NCBI RefSeq assembly: GCF_014649655.1
Contig: NZ_BMTL01000015.1
Span: forward strand, 143,634 to 207,633
Direction: 5' to 3'
Source: Streptomyces humidus
GTDB lineage: Bacteria > Actinomycetota > Actinomycetes > Streptomycetales > Streptomycetaceae
Length of the DNA: 64,000 nucleotides
In this document: positions 52,504 through 61,688 of the stretch, piece after piece
Layout of the letters: each line of letters starts with the position of its first letter
Position numbering within the stretch: position 1 is the first letter of the stretch
Notes under the pieces: generated by a model
Databases searched by the model: none
The model's input: the letters and a program-made list of their open reading frames with translations, nothing else
Told to the model about the DNA's origin: nothing
Position numbers and translations under genes: made by a program

Positions 52504-55500
52504 ATGTCATCCGCTGACAGCTCAGCCCAGCGCCGGGCCACGGCCGCCGTGGCCCTGGCCCTCGGCGCGGGCCTGCTGGCCTCACCGGCCGTCCCCGCGC
52601 AGGCGGCCGACACGCCCCGGCCCACCGCCCGCTACACCTTCGACGAGGACGACCTCGCGTCCGGGAAGATCAGCGACAGCTCGGGCAACGGCCTGACGGC
52701 GACCCTGGTCAACGCCGCCACCGCGCAATCCGTCGAGGGTGCGAGCGGTGGCAGGGCGCTGTCCCTGCCCGGCGGTTCGCCCACCTCGGGCGGCGCGTAC
52801 GTCCGCCTGCCCCGCGAAGTGGTAGGCGACGCGAGCGACTTGACGGTCTCGGCCCGCCTGAAATGGAGCGATGACAGGTCGGCCTGGCAGCGGATCTTCG
52901 ATCTGGGCACCGATACCGGCAGGTACCTCTTCACCACCCCGTCCCACAACGGCGGTGTGCTGCGCACCGCTGTGACCACCGGCGGAGGGGGCGCGGAGGC
53001 GCAGGTCTCCGGTTACGCGGCGCTGCCCGCCGGCAGCTGGCGCACGGTCACGGTCACCCTGGACACCTCCGCCCGGCGGGTGACGACCTACCTCGACGGG
53101 GTGGCGGTCTCCTCCGCCGCAACGAGCGTCAAGGCCAGTGACCTGCTGGACAGTTCGGCGACCGCCGCGGGTTACATCGGCAAGTCCTTCTTCTCGGACC
53201 CGCTGCTCAAGGGCGCGATCGACGACTTCACGGTGTGGCACTCGGCGCTCAGCGCCGAGCAGGTGGCGGGTACGGTCGGCGACGTCCCCGCCTTCCAGGC
53301 GCTGTCGCAGTCGTCCTTCGAAGTCCGCACCACCACCGGCACCGCCCCCTCGTTGCCCGGCGCAGTCCGGTCCTCCTACTCCGACGGCTACGACCGCGAC
53401 ACGCGGATCCTCTGGGACTCGGTACCCTCCGAGAAGTACGCGCAGCCGGGGAGTTTCACGGTGGCCGGCAGGGCGGCCGGGCGTGAGGTGAAGGCGACGG
53501 TGACCGTGGTCCGTGAGGGAGCTCTCACCGTCGATCTCGGCTCGGACACCGGCGCGTTCCACGGCGGCGCCTCCGGCACCCTCTACGGCGTGTACGGACC
53601 GGATGTCCCCACCAACAACCTCATCGAGGGCATGGGGCTGCGCACGGTCTCCACCAAGGCGCAGGACGGCCCCCAGCACCCCGGCGCCGACGCACTCGAG
53701 GTGGTGAAGCCGCTGGCCGACTCCACCGACGGTGACGTGTACATCTACATGACCGACATCCACCGCGGCTTCCCGTACGAGTGGCCCGGTGACACCCCCG
53801 CCGAGAAGCTCAAGCTGTACGAGGAGAAGCTCGCCAAGCAGGTCGACCAGGTGCTCCAGCTGCCGAAGGCGTACCAGGACAACATCGTCTTCGTGCCGTT
53901 CAACGAGCCCGAGGGCAACATGTTCGGCACGGGCGCCTGGAGTTACGACAAGGTCAGCTGGCTCGACGACCCCAGGAGCTTCTTCGCCGCCTGGGACTCC
54001 GCCTACCGGCTCATCAAGGGCAAGATGCCCGACGCCCGCATCGCCGGTCCCAACACCAGCGTCCTCTACGACCAGGTGAAGGGCTTCCTCACCCACGCCC
54101 TCGCCGCCCGCACCCTCCCGGACGTCATCACCTGGCACGAGCTGAGCCACCCCGAGGCGGTGCGCCAGAGCGTCGCCAAGTACCGGGGCTGGGAACAGGA
54201 CCTGTTCAAGGGCACAAGCCGCGAGGGGACCCGGCTGCCCGTCAACATCAACGAGTACGCGTTCAACTACCACACCTCCGTCCCCGGCCAGATGATCCAG
54301 TGGGTCTCCTCGATCGAGGAGTCCAAGGTGGACGCCGACATCGCGTACTGGAACATCGACGGCAACCTCTCCGACTCCGCGGTGCAGTCCAACCGCGGCA
54401 ACGGCCAGTGGTGGCTGCTCCACTCGTACGCCTCGATGAGCGGGCACACGGTGACGGTGAACCCGCCGTTCCCCGGCCAGAACTACACGATGCAGGGCGT
54501 GGCCACGCTCGACGAGAAGAAGAAGCAGTCCCGGCTGCTCTTCGGCGGCTCGACCGGCAAGGGCCACATCACCTTCGCGAAGGTCCCGAAGAAGGTCTTC
54601 GGCAAGACCGTGCACGCCTGGGTCCGCGAGATCGGGTGGAGTGGCCAGATCGGTGACTCCTCCGGCCCGAAGCTGCTCGCGGAGACGAACCTGAAGGTCG
54701 GCGCCGACGGCACGGTCTCCGTCGACTTCGGCGACGGCGGCCTGCCGGCGCTGAAGGAGTCGTCGGCGTACGAGATCGTCCTCAGCCCGGCCGGCGAGGC
54801 GAAGGGCGTGCAGACCTCGCCGGTGCGCTGGCAGGCTTCGTACGAGGCGGAGGACGCCGCCCACACCGGATCCGGCTACTCGAAGAACGGACCAGAGGGT
54901 TCGACGAGCGACGTGTCGAAGTTCTACACCTCCGGCGGCTACGACGTGGGCGGTCTGCGCACCGGCTCGGACGTCACGCTCGACTTCCCCGTGGACGTGC
55001 CCGAGGACGGCGTCTACGACCTGAGCGTCTTCGCCAACTCCCTCAACACCTTCGACAAGGTGAAGGCGCAGGGCCCGACCAACGTGTTCCTGCGCGTGGA
55101 CGGCGCGGCGGACAGCGAGCAGGAGCTGTTCATGCCGCTCGGCTACAAGTGGGTGGTGTGGGACCACACCGACACCCAGGTCCGTCTCAGCAAGGGCAGG
55201 CACACGCTGACGCTCGCCGCGAAGAGCCTCGACGGCAAGCGGGCCACGCAGGGCGACGCCATCGTGGACCGGCTGACCCTGTCCCTGCCGAACACCGGTG
55301 CCGGCACCCAGGTGTACGAGGGTGAGCTGGCCTGGCTGGGCGGCGGGGCGAAGCCCGTCTACGACCTGCCGGGGCGGGCGGCCACGGGGTCGGGCGCGGC
55401 CCGGATCGCGAAGGGTGGGACGGCGACGTTCTGGGTCTACTCCCCCGCCGACCGCGAGGCCACGCTCAGGGTCGACACCCTCGGCAGCGCGGACGGCCGG

Positions 55501-56157
55501 GTCTCGGTGAACGGGCATGACGTGCTGCGGCTGTCCAAGGACCGGCGTGCCGTGGCGGTCTCCCTCTCCGGTGGCGTCAACAAGGTCACGGTGAGCGGCG
55601 GTTCGGCCCCGACGCTCGTCGATCGTCTGACGGTCACGCCCACGGAGGGCGCCCTGCCGGTGCGAACGTACGAGGCGCCGGACGCCGCGCTCGCCGGCAC
55701 GGCGACGCTGGCGCCGCTGTCCCTGGCCACCGGCGGTACGGCGATCACCGGCATCGGCGGTGAACCGGGCAACGGCAACACGGCGACGTTCACGGTCGCC
55801 GCGGGCAAGCCCGGCCTGTACGCGCTGCGCATCCGCTACTCCAACCCCGAGCAGTCCGAGGCCACCCACTACAACCCGGACCCGCTCGCCCGGCACGCGG
55901 ACATCTCCGTCAACGGCGGCGCGATCCAGCGGGTCGGGTTCCCGCACACCTTCCACCAGAACGACTTCTGGGAGCTGACCGTCCCGGTCCAGTTGCAGAA
56001 GGGACGCAACACGATCGTCTTCCGGTCGGAAGAACTGCCGAACTTCGACGGCACGACCTACGCCTCGGACACCTTCCCGGGTGTGCTGCTCCGCTCCCGC
56101 TACGCGCCGCTGATCGACCGGATCACGGTCGTGCCGTACGCGAAGGAGGTGCGATGA
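52504..56157 (+). CDS. large secreted multidomain glycoside hydrolase
   Basis: Encodes 1217 residues from the ATG at 52504 (TTGAGGACG upstream). There is a signal peptide (RRATAAVALALGAGLLA, cleavage near AQAADT). A LamG/concanavalin-like domain (about 37-250) is followed by a short Ig-like (Big_4) segment, then a clan GH-A-type barrel (about 335-740) with acid/base FVPFNEPEGN and a probable nucleophile Glu in VNINEYAFNYH. Two or three beta-sandwich carbohydrate-binding-like modules (CBM35/CBM6 type) follow from about 780 to the end, with repeated YEAED/YEGEL/YEAPD starts. The substrate is unknown; a plant or algal polysaccharide is likely given the LacI-type control. It is not part of either biosynthetic cluster. 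Confidence 0.85.
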   Translation: MSSADSSAQRRATAAVALALGAGLLASPAVPAQAADTPRPTARYTFDEDDLASGKISDSSGNGLTATLVNAATAQSVEGASGGRALSLPGGSPTSGGAYVRLPREVVGDASDLTVSARLKWSDDRSAWQRIFDLGTDTGRYLFTTPSHNGGVLRTAVTTGGGGAEAQVSGYAALPAGSWRTVTVTLDTSARRVTTYLDGVAVSSAATSVKASDLLDSSATAAGYIGKSFFSDPLLKGAIDDFTVWHSALSAEQVAGTVGDVPAFQALSQSSFEVRTTTGTAPSLPGAVRSSYSDGYDRDTRILWDSVPSEKYAQPGSFTVAGRAAGREVKATVTVVREGALTVDLGSDTGAFHGGASGTLYGVYGPDVPTNNLIEGMGLRTVSTKAQDGPQHPGADALEVVKPLADSTDGDVYIYMTDIHRGFPYEWPGDTPAEKLKLYEEKLAKQVDQVLQLPKAYQDNIVFVPFNEPEGNMFGTGAWSYDKVSWLDDPRSFFAAWDSAYRLIKGKMPDARIAGPNTSVLYDQVKGFLTHALAARTLPDVITWHELSHPEAVRQSVAKYRGWEQDLFKGTSREGTRLPVNINEYAFNYHTSVPGQMIQWVSSIEESKVDADIAYWNIDGNLSDSAVQSNRGNGQWWLLHSYASMSGHTVTVNPPFPGQNYTMQGVATLDEKKKQSRLLFGGSTGKGHITFAKVPKKVFGKTVHAWVREIGWSGQIGDSSGPKLLAETNLKVGADGTVSVDFGDGGLPALKESSAYEIVLSPAGEAKGVQTSPVRWQASYEAEDAAHTGSGYSKNGPEGSTSDVSKFYTSGGYDVGGLRTGSDVTLDFPVDVPEDGVYDLSVFANSLNTFDKVKAQGPTNVFLRVDGAADSEQELFMPLGYKWVVWDHTDTQVRLSKGRHTLTLAAKSLDGKRATQGDAIVDRLTLSLPNTGAGTQVYEGELAWLGGGAKPVYDLPGRAATGSGAARIAKGGTATFWVYSPADREATLRVDTLGSADGRVSVNGHDVLRLSKDRRAVAVSLSGGVNKVTVSGGSAPTLVDRLTVTPTEGALPVRTYEAPDAALAGTATLAPLSLATGGTAITGIGGEPGNGNTATFTVAAGKPGLYALRIRYSNPEQSEATHYNPDPLARHADISVNGGAIQRVGFPHTFHQNDFWELTVPVQLQKGRNTIVFRSEELPNFDGTTYASDTFPGVLLRSRYAPLIDRITVVPYAKEVR

Positions 56158-56254
56158 GGTGATCCGCGCCGGCAGCGGGGCAGCGCGCACGACGCCCGGG
56201 TAGCGGGGCTCCGCCCCCGCCCGCCGGGGCGCGTCCGGTCCCGCCGTCGCGGGC

Positions 56255-56294
56255 AGGCGCCCGGGTCCGTCCAGGCCGACGGATCCGGGTGCCT
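56255..56294. terminator. hairpin between convergent hydrolase and nitroreductase genes
   Basis: A 17-bp stem (56255-56271 with 56278-56294) containing two G-T pairs and a 6-base loop lies between the two convergent stops. It is probably bidirectional. Confidence 0.6.
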
Positions 56295-56304
56295 CGCTGT
56301 CCGC

Positions 56305-56358
56305 GGCCGGCCAGGCAGGACCGGCAGGACCGGCCGGCCAGGCAGGACCGGCGGGACC
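56305..56358. repeat. 27-bp tandem repeat, two copies
   Basis: Units 56305-56331 and 56332-56358 are identical at 26 of 27 positions and lie in non-coding DNA just after the terminator hairpin. No function is evident. Confidence 0.8.
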
Positions 56359-56412
56359 GGCGTCGCAGGCCCTGCCGGGCCGACAGCGGGACCGAACAGG
56401 CTCCTGGGACGG

Positions 56413-57006
56413 TCAGACCGTCGTGACCACCTGGTCATAGGCAAGACGGGGGGAACGGTCGAACCATGCGTTCTCACCCGGCTTGCCCATGTTGACCACG
56501 GCGAGAACCGAGTGCTCGCCGTCGGCGAAGAACTCCTTGTTGATGCCGTCGGCATCGAATCCGGTCATCGGGCCGGCAGCAAGGCCCGCGGCCCGGATCC
56601 CGAGAATGAAATAGCCCACCTGCAGAGCGGCGTTGAATTGTGCGGACTGTTCCCGCACACTACGGTCGGAGAACATCAGGTCCTTGGCCTGCGGAAAATG
56701 CGGGAGCTGTTCCGGAAGCTCCTCGTGGAACTCGTTGTCCGCGGCGAGAATCGCGACCAGCGGCGCCTTCTCGGCCTTCTTGTCGTTCCCCTCGGCCAGG
56801 TGCTGGACCAGACGCCGGCGAGCCTCCCCCGAACGCACCAGGACGATCCGGAGCGGCTGCTGGTTCAGCGACGTGGGAGCGTACTTGACCAGGTCATAGA
56901 TGGCCTGAACCTGCTCGTCGGTCACCGGCTCGTCGGTGAACGTGTTGGCGGTACGAGCCTGTCGGAAGAGCAGGTCCTGTGCCGCGGGGTCGAGACTGAG
57001 AGACAT
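56413..57006 (-). CDS. nitroreductase family FMN oxidoreductase (RutE/HadB-like)
   Basis: Encodes 197 residues. FRQARTANTFTDEPVTDEQVQAIYDLVKYAPTSLNQQPLRIV near the N terminus and AALQVGYFILGIRAAGLAAGPMTGFD later match the malonic-semialdehyde-reductase/RutE branch of the nitroreductase family (FMN, NADPH). Residues FFADGEHSVLAVVNMGKPGENAWFDRSPRL at the end are conserved in the same branch. A putative operator (57059-57076) lies upstream. It is separated from the ansamycin-type genes by 277 bases and may be independent of them. Confidence 0.9.
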   Translation of the reverse strand: MSLSLDPAAQDLLFRQARTANTFTDEPVTDEQVQAIYDLVKYAPTSLNQQPLRIVLVRSGEARRRLVQHLAEGNDKKAEKAPLVAILAADNEFHEELPEQLPHFPQAKDLMFSDRSVREQSAQFNAALQVGYFILGIRAAGLAAGPMTGFDADGINKEFFADGEHSVLAVVNMGKPGENAWFDRSPRLAYDQVVTTV

Positions 57007-57058
57007 GGATGCATTCCTTGCGAACGAGGGGAAAGGTCGACTTCACGGGTGAATTGAC

Positions 57059-57076
57059 GACCATTTCTGAACGGTC
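57059..57076. promoter_or_regulatory. imperfect palindrome upstream of nitroreductase
   Basis: GACCATTTCTGAACGGTC is an inverted repeat of the form GACCNTT-N4-AANGGTC about 50 bases before the nitroreductase start. It could bind a TetR- or HxlR-type repressor. No regulator gene is adjacent. Confidence 0.35.
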
Positions 57077-57283
57077 GGCAGAATACCCGAGACAAGCCGC
57101 ACCCGCCCACCGCGAAGCGGAAACGGCGACACCGTCCGGCCTTTTTGAGCCATAACGCGACGGCGGACCGCGAAACACCTTCCCCATACGTGGCAGGCAG
57201 GGAAGACCGGGGAGCGTTTCACGGGGTTGGTTGTTCCCCTGCCTGCCGGAGTCGGCCAGGTCGGGACATTCGGCTCAGGTGCG

Positions 57284-58114
57284 TCAGTCGGCGGACCGGG
57301 GCACGCCGAGTCCGAAGAACGTGCGGTAGGAATCCACCTGACCGGTGAGCATGTGCATTCCGTGGTGCACCTGGTGGCCCCGCGCGGCCGCCTCCCGCAG
57401 AAGGGGGGTCTCTCTCGGTTTCATGATGATGTCCGCCACCACGCTGCCGGGCGGCAGGGCCTGGGGCGCGAACGGCAACGGGTCGTCGGGGCGCAGCCCG
57501 AGCGGCGTCGCGTTCACGGCGATGTCACTGTCGTGCAGCACCGGTTCGGGAGCGGCACGGACGCGGCCCGGCCAGTGTTCGGCAAGCCGGTCGACGAGCG
57601 CTGTCAGGCGAGGCCCGTCGGGATCGGAGATGCACAGACGCTCCACACCCGCGGCGAGCAGGGCCGCCGCGATGGCGCTGCCCGCCCCGCCCGCGCCGGC
57701 CAGCGCGACCTTCCTCCCCCGGGGCGGGTGACCGGACCCGACCAGGCCCGCCACGAACCCCGAACCGTCGAAGTTCGCGGCGAGCCAGGCACCGTCGGGC
57801 TCGCGCCGCAGGGCGTTCGCGCTGCCGGTGATCTCCACCGTGCGGCTGCGTCGGTCGGCCAGGCGGGCGGCCGCCGTCTTGTGCGGCACGGTGACGAACA
57901 GGCCGTCCAGGTTGCCGACGCACTGCAGGCCACGGACCACGTTCACGAGGTCGTCGCCCCGCACGTGCACGGGCACCAGCACCGCGTCGATGCCCAGCCG
58001 GGCGAAGACCGGGTTGAGCAGCCCGGGCGACTGGACCTGGGTGACCGGGTCGCCCAGGACGGCGTACAGGCGGGTGGTTCCGCTGATGGGCCCCGGGTGC
58101 GGAACATCGGTCAT
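57284..58114 (-). CDS. shikimate/quinate dehydrogenase, RifI-like
   Basis: Encodes 276 residues of the AroE fold. The catalytic Lys is in VTVPHKTAA, the Asp in ANFDGSGF (where AroE has an NTD motif), and the NAD(P) loop is LAGAGGAGSAIAAAL. In ansamycin clusters the homologue RifI acts on (amino)quinate/shikimate and supports AHBA starter supply. Its place as the last gene after a RifF-type amide synthase supports that role here. A general shikimate dehydrogenase is an alternative. Confidence 0.82.
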   Translation of the reverse strand: MTDVPHPGPISGTTRLYAVLGDPVTQVQSPGLLNPVFARLGIDAVLVPVHVRGDDLVNVVRGLQCVGNLDGLFVTVPHKTAAARLADRRSRTVEITGSANALRREPDGAWLAANFDGSGFVAGLVGSGHPPRGRKVALAGAGGAGSAIAAALLAAGVERLCISDPDGPRLTALVDRLAEHWPGRVRAAPEPVLHDSDIAVNATPLGLRPDDPLPFAPQALPPGSVVADIIMKPRETPLLREAAARGHQVHHGMHMLTGQVDSYRTFFGLGVPRSAD

Positions 58115-58214
58115 CGTGCCTCTTCCTCATGCTGGACGGCGCTGCGCGAACGGCAGTGGTCGGCGGTCGTCGGCAGCGCCCCGACGCCGGATGCGGGAGC
58201 TCGGCCGACGAAGA

Positions 58215-59165
58215 TCAGATCTTCTTGGCCACGTAGTGCCGGTAGCTGTCCACCGGCGGCATGAACTGCGACGGCAGCACGCCCATCCTCTTCAGCAGCC
58301 GGGTGGAGCCGCTGTCGGTGTAGCCGGCGAACGAACCGCCCACGGCCTCCGGGCCGACCCGCTTGGCCATGTGCCGCTGGATGGCGCCGACCCGCTGCTC
58401 GCGCAGCGCCTTGTGGAAGGAGCCGTCGGGGGCCAGGCGTCCGTGGATCGCGGCCTGGACCTGGGGCGAGATGTCACGGTCGAGCACCCACTCCAGGCCG
58501 AGGTCCTGCTCCTGGAGCTCCTTCAGGAAGGTGTGGCGCTGCGTGGTGTAGAGGTCGACGTGGGTGAGGTAGCCGCCCGGCTTGAGCACGCGCGCCACCT
58601 CCCTCAGGAACTTCTCCAGGCTCGGGTAGTTGTGCGCGCTCTCGATGTTGACCAGGACGTCGACCTCGCCGTCCTCGAACGGCAGGTTCTCCGCGTCGCC
58701 CTGGACGTAGCGCAGGCCCTTGCGGGACAGCGAGGCGTTGGCCCGTTTGACGGCCTGGTCGGAGAGGTCGAGGCCGATCATGCTCTTCGCTTCGACCACG
58801 CGGGAGAGGAAGTTCAGCCCCTCGCCCAGTCCGCAGCCCACCTCGAGAACGACCTTGTCCGCGTAGTCGTCCAGGCCGAGCGGCACCTCCCTGAGCGCGG
58901 CGAAGTACAGCTCCTCGGAGAAGCCGTCCGTGTCGTAGTCGAGGAAGCCCGGAATACGGGCGCTGATCTCCTTGGCCACCTGGTCGTCGTGGTAGCCCCA
59001 GTTCCACAGGATGCCCTTCTTCGACATCCGGGCCTGCAGGTCGTAACTGGTGGAGATGTTCTTCTTGTGCGTGCCCTCCTTGGCGCTCTGACCGCCCTGA
59101 TCATTCGTCAGGTTGATCTCGTTGACGCTCGTGAACAGGCCGTACATATCTTCGCGCGCACCCAT
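58215..59165 (-). CDS. SAM-dependent methyltransferase of ansamycin-type cluster
   Basis: Encodes 316 residues from the ATG at 59165 (GAAAGGAC upstream); an ATG six codons earlier (59183) is possible. The SAM motif is VVLEVGCGLGEGLNFLSR, followed by GLDLSDQAVKRAN, GDAENLPFEDGEVD and VLKPGGYLTHVDLYTT. A long N-terminal segment (YDLQARMSKKGILWNWGYHDD) resembles the O-methyltransferases of polyketide and glycolipid pathways (Rv2952/RapM-like). It probably O-methylates the macrolactam. Codon use matches its neighbours. Confidence 0.83.
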   Translation of the reverse strand: MGAREDMYGLFTSVNEINLTNDQGGQSAKEGTHKKNISTSYDLQARMSKKGILWNWGYHDDQVAKEISARIPGFLDYDTDGFSEELYFAALREVPLGLDDYADKVVLEVGCGLGEGLNFLSRVVEAKSMIGLDLSDQAVKRANASLSRKGLRYVQGDAENLPFEDGEVDVLVNIESAHNYPSLEKFLREVARVLKPGGYLTHVDLYTTQRHTFLKELQEQDLGLEWVLDRDISPQVQAAIHGRLAPDGSFHKALREQRVGAIQRHMAKRVGPEAVGGSFAGYTDSGSTRLLKRMGVLPSQFMPPVDSYRHYVAKKI

Positions 59166-59243
59166 GTGCGTGTCCTTTCTCATGGTGCTTCCCGCAGAGC
59201 GGGAGCTTCATCGGAGCGGGAGCTTCTTCGGAGCCGGGGCTTC

Positions 59244-60884
59244 TCAGTCGGCGGCCGGGAGCGGCGCCCCCAGCCTGTGGGCGAGTTCGTCCACCAGTGC
59301 GCCCAGCTCGCCGGGCCCGTCCGCCGCGCCGAAGACGGTGAAGTCGGGACGCACCAGCACGGCCGTCGCGCCGTTCTCCGCCAGGTACGGCAGATAGCGG
59401 TCCTCGACGTCGACCACGGCGCCGGGACCGGGCGCTCCCGGTTCCGTGCCCGCGGGCAGAACGTGCGCGCAGCGCGTGCCGAGGCCGTCGAGGAAGGCCC
59501 GCCGCCGCTCGTCGAGCAGCTCTGCCGGATCGTCGGCGGCCAGCAGTACGAAGCCCAGGCCGACGATCTCGTCGAGCAGCCCCTCCCCTTCGGCGTCCGC
59601 CACCCGGGCCTGCGGGAACAGGGTGCCGGCGGGCCTGACCGGTGTGCCGTCGTCGGACTGCCGGAACAGGCCTTCGTCGAGGGGGATCACGGTCGACATG
59701 GGCAGTGGCGCGGAGCCCTCGCGGTCGCGGGCGGCCAGCATGATCGCGTCCCGGTCGGCGGCCGCCGCGGGATCGGTCACACAGATGACCTTGCCGAGTC
59801 TGACCGACGTGGTGATGGCGTTCCGCACGTGCGCCCGGCGTTCGGCGGTGTAGGTGTCGAGCACGGACTCGTCGGCGAGTCCGCGCAGGGCCAGGTCGAG
59901 TTTCCACGACAGGTTGGCCACGTCCCGGAAGCCCGAGCACATGCCCTGCCCCGCGAAGGGCGGCATGAGGTGTGCGGCGTCCCCCGCGATCAGCAGCCGG
60001 CCCTTGCGCCACTCCCCCGCCCAGCGGGCCTGGAACGTGTACACGGCGTGCCGTTCAAGGGTCGCGTTGTCCGGGCGGACGGAGAACATCGCCAGCATGC
60101 GCCACAGGGTGTCGTCGCGCTTCAGCTCCTCGATGTTCTCACCGGGCAGCCGCATGAACTCGAAGCGGCGGTGCCCCGGTCCGGCCGACACGGCGGTCCG
60201 CGGCCGCCGCGGGTCGCAGATCTGCAGGTTGTTGGGGCGGAAGTCGCGCGGCTCGTCCAGTACGACGTCACAGATCAGCCAGTCGTAGAAGAAGCCGAGG
60301 TCGGTGAGGGAACTCTCCATGGACTCGCGGACGAAGCTGTTGGCCCCGTCGCACCCGACGACGTACCGCGCGGTGAAGGTGTGCTCCCGCTCGTCGGCGT
60401 CCTCGGAGATCACCTCGACCAGGTCGCCGCGGTCGTCGAGTTCGACGACCTCCTGCCCGCGGACGACCCGCAGGTCCGGGAATTCGGCGCCCCGCTCGAT
60501 GAGCGTCGCCTCGAGTCCCGGCTGGTACATGGCCGTCGCCTGTGGCCAGCCGCAGTGGCCGTTCGCGGCGCTCTCCATGTGCAGCAGGGTGTCGCCCTCA
60601 GCGTTGCGCCAGGCGTAGTCCCGTGAGTTCTCCCCGAACTTGTCGAGGAAGGGCCCGACGCCGGCCGCCGCGAGGATCCGGGCGGCCTCGTCGTCGAAGC
60701 CGACGGCACGCGGCATGGGGTAGGGCTGCGCCCAGCGCTCCACGACCGTGACCCGCCAGCCGCGCCGGGCCAGCAGGATCGCCAGGACCTGCCCCACCGG
60801 GCCGTAGCCGACGACGGCCACGTCCGTGTCGGTGACGGCGCCTGTCCCGGATCCGGCGCCGGCCCTCCGTGTCTCCACTGTCAT
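59244..60884 (-). CDS. FAD-dependent aromatic monooxygenase (MhpA-like)
   Basis: Encodes 546 residues. VVGYGPVGQVLAILLARRGW is the FAD dinucleotide fold, VVGCDGANSFVRE the DG motif, and LLIAGDAAHLMPPFAGQGM the second FAD motif. A thioredoxin-like C-terminal domain ends the protein, as in 3-(3-hydroxyphenyl)propionate hydroxylases. Homologues in ansamycin clusters (Rif-Orf19, GdmM and others) hydroxylate the AHBA-derived aromatic ring during or after chain assembly. The start at 60884 is uncertain because GGAG abuts the ATG, but the fold begins at residue 20, so any change is small. Confidence 0.9.
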   Translation of the reverse strand: MTVETRRAGAGSGTGAVTDTDVAVVGYGPVGQVLAILLARRGWRVTVVERWAQPYPMPRAVGFDDEAARILAAAGVGPFLDKFGENSRDYAWRNAEGDTLLHMESAANGHCGWPQATAMYQPGLEATLIERGAEFPDLRVVRGQEVVELDDRGDLVEVISEDADEREHTFTARYVVGCDGANSFVRESMESSLTDLGFFYDWLICDVVLDEPRDFRPNNLQICDPRRPRTAVSAGPGHRRFEFMRLPGENIEELKRDDTLWRMLAMFSVRPDNATLERHAVYTFQARWAGEWRKGRLLIAGDAAHLMPPFAGQGMCSGFRDVANLSWKLDLALRGLADESVLDTYTAERRAHVRNAITTSVRLGKVICVTDPAAAADRDAIMLAARDREGSAPLPMSTVIPLDEGLFRQSDDGTPVRPAGTLFPQARVADAEGEGLLDEIVGLGFVLLAADDPAELLDERRRAFLDGLGTRCAHVLPAGTEPGAPGPGAVVDVEDRYLPYLAENGATAVLVRPDFTVFGAADGPGELGALVDELAHRLGAPLPAAD

Positions 60885-60901
60885 CTCCGTCCGGTCCCGT
60901 C

Positions 60902-61684
60902 TCAGCCGTTGCCCGTGCCGGCGAGGATGTCCTTCACCACGCGCTCGAACTCGGCCTTGTCGATCAACGTGCGGACCGTCTCGTGGCCGTTCTCCACCGT
61001 CAGCAGCCGCCTGCCGGTGAGGACGAGCTGCCCGTTGTCGGTGGCGCGGCCGCGCAGGGCGGTTCCGGCGAACAGGGAGTCCCGCACGATCTGTTCGGCG
61101 GCGGAGTCCCGTGGGCTGTCCCAGTCGGAGACGGCGCGGGCGGTCAGCTCGAACCGGTAAACCGACCGCCAGTCGCCGGTGGCGGCCCTGCGTTCCAGCA
61201 CATGGTGAGCGCCGTCCGCCGTGAGCCGGTAGGAGCAGCCGAACTGGTGCTGCACCTCGTCGGTCATCCGCAGCGGCTCCAGGTACGACGGTCCGGCGAA
61301 GCCCACGTCGACCAGCCAGGTCTCCCCGTCCAGCCGCACACAGCCGAAGGTGTGCTCGAAGTCCGGTCCGAACTGCCCGTTCGGCCAGCGCTGGGACGCG
61401 GCCAGGATCGAGACGTCGTAACCGAGTTCGGTGAGGAGCCTGCGGAACAGGCCGCTCAGGTCGTGGCACACACCGCCCGCGCCCTCGACGACGATCGCCC
61501 GGAACGTGTCGTCGACGTCGATGTCGACGACGTTGCGGAAACCCGTGAAGCTCTTGATGAAGTGGCTGCTGTCGTAGGCCAGCGACATCAGGTGCCTCTT
61601 GTGCAACAGGCGGAGCGTCTCGGCAGTCGGCGCGGGCGCCTCCGTGAAACCCAGACGGCGCAGATAGGTCTCGACCTCGAACAT
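60902..61684 (-). CDS. amide synthase / arylamine N-acetyltransferase family (RifF-type)
   Basis: Encodes 260 residues from the ATG at 61684, four bases after the PKS stop. The NAT triad is visible: Cys in GAGGVCHDLSGLF, His in FEHTFGCVRL and Asp in WLVDVGFAG. In ansamycin pathways this enzyme replaces a thioesterase: it transfers the finished polyketide from the last ACP to its Cys and closes the macrolactam on the aromatic amine. The tight linkage to a PKS without a thioesterase makes this assignment strong. Confidence 0.93.
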   Translation of the reverse strand: MFEVETYLRRLGFTEAPAPTAETLRLLHKRHLMSLAYDSSHFIKSFTGFRNVVDIDVDDTFRAIVVEGAGGVCHDLSGLFRRLLTELGYDVSILAASQRWPNGQFGPDFEHTFGCVRLDGETWLVDVGFAGPSYLEPLRMTDEVQHQFGCSYRLTADGAHHVLERRAATGDWRSVYRFELTARAVSDWDSPRDSAAEQIVRDSLFAGTALRGRATDNGQLVLTGRRLLTVENGHETVRTLIDKAEFERVVKDILAGTGNG

Positions 61685-61688
61685 CCGG

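Noticed and set aside
52582..56190. 1200-codon minus-strand frame opposite the glycoside hydrolase
   Set aside because: The plus frame has a signal peptide, a ribosome-binding site, a promoter and recognisable domains; the minus frame has none.
46238..57006. Amylase, GT-C protein, transpeptidase, glycoside hydrolase and nitroreductase as cluster members
   Set aside because: They have their own promoters and terminators, no cluster motif, and ordinary exoenzyme or cell-wall roles.
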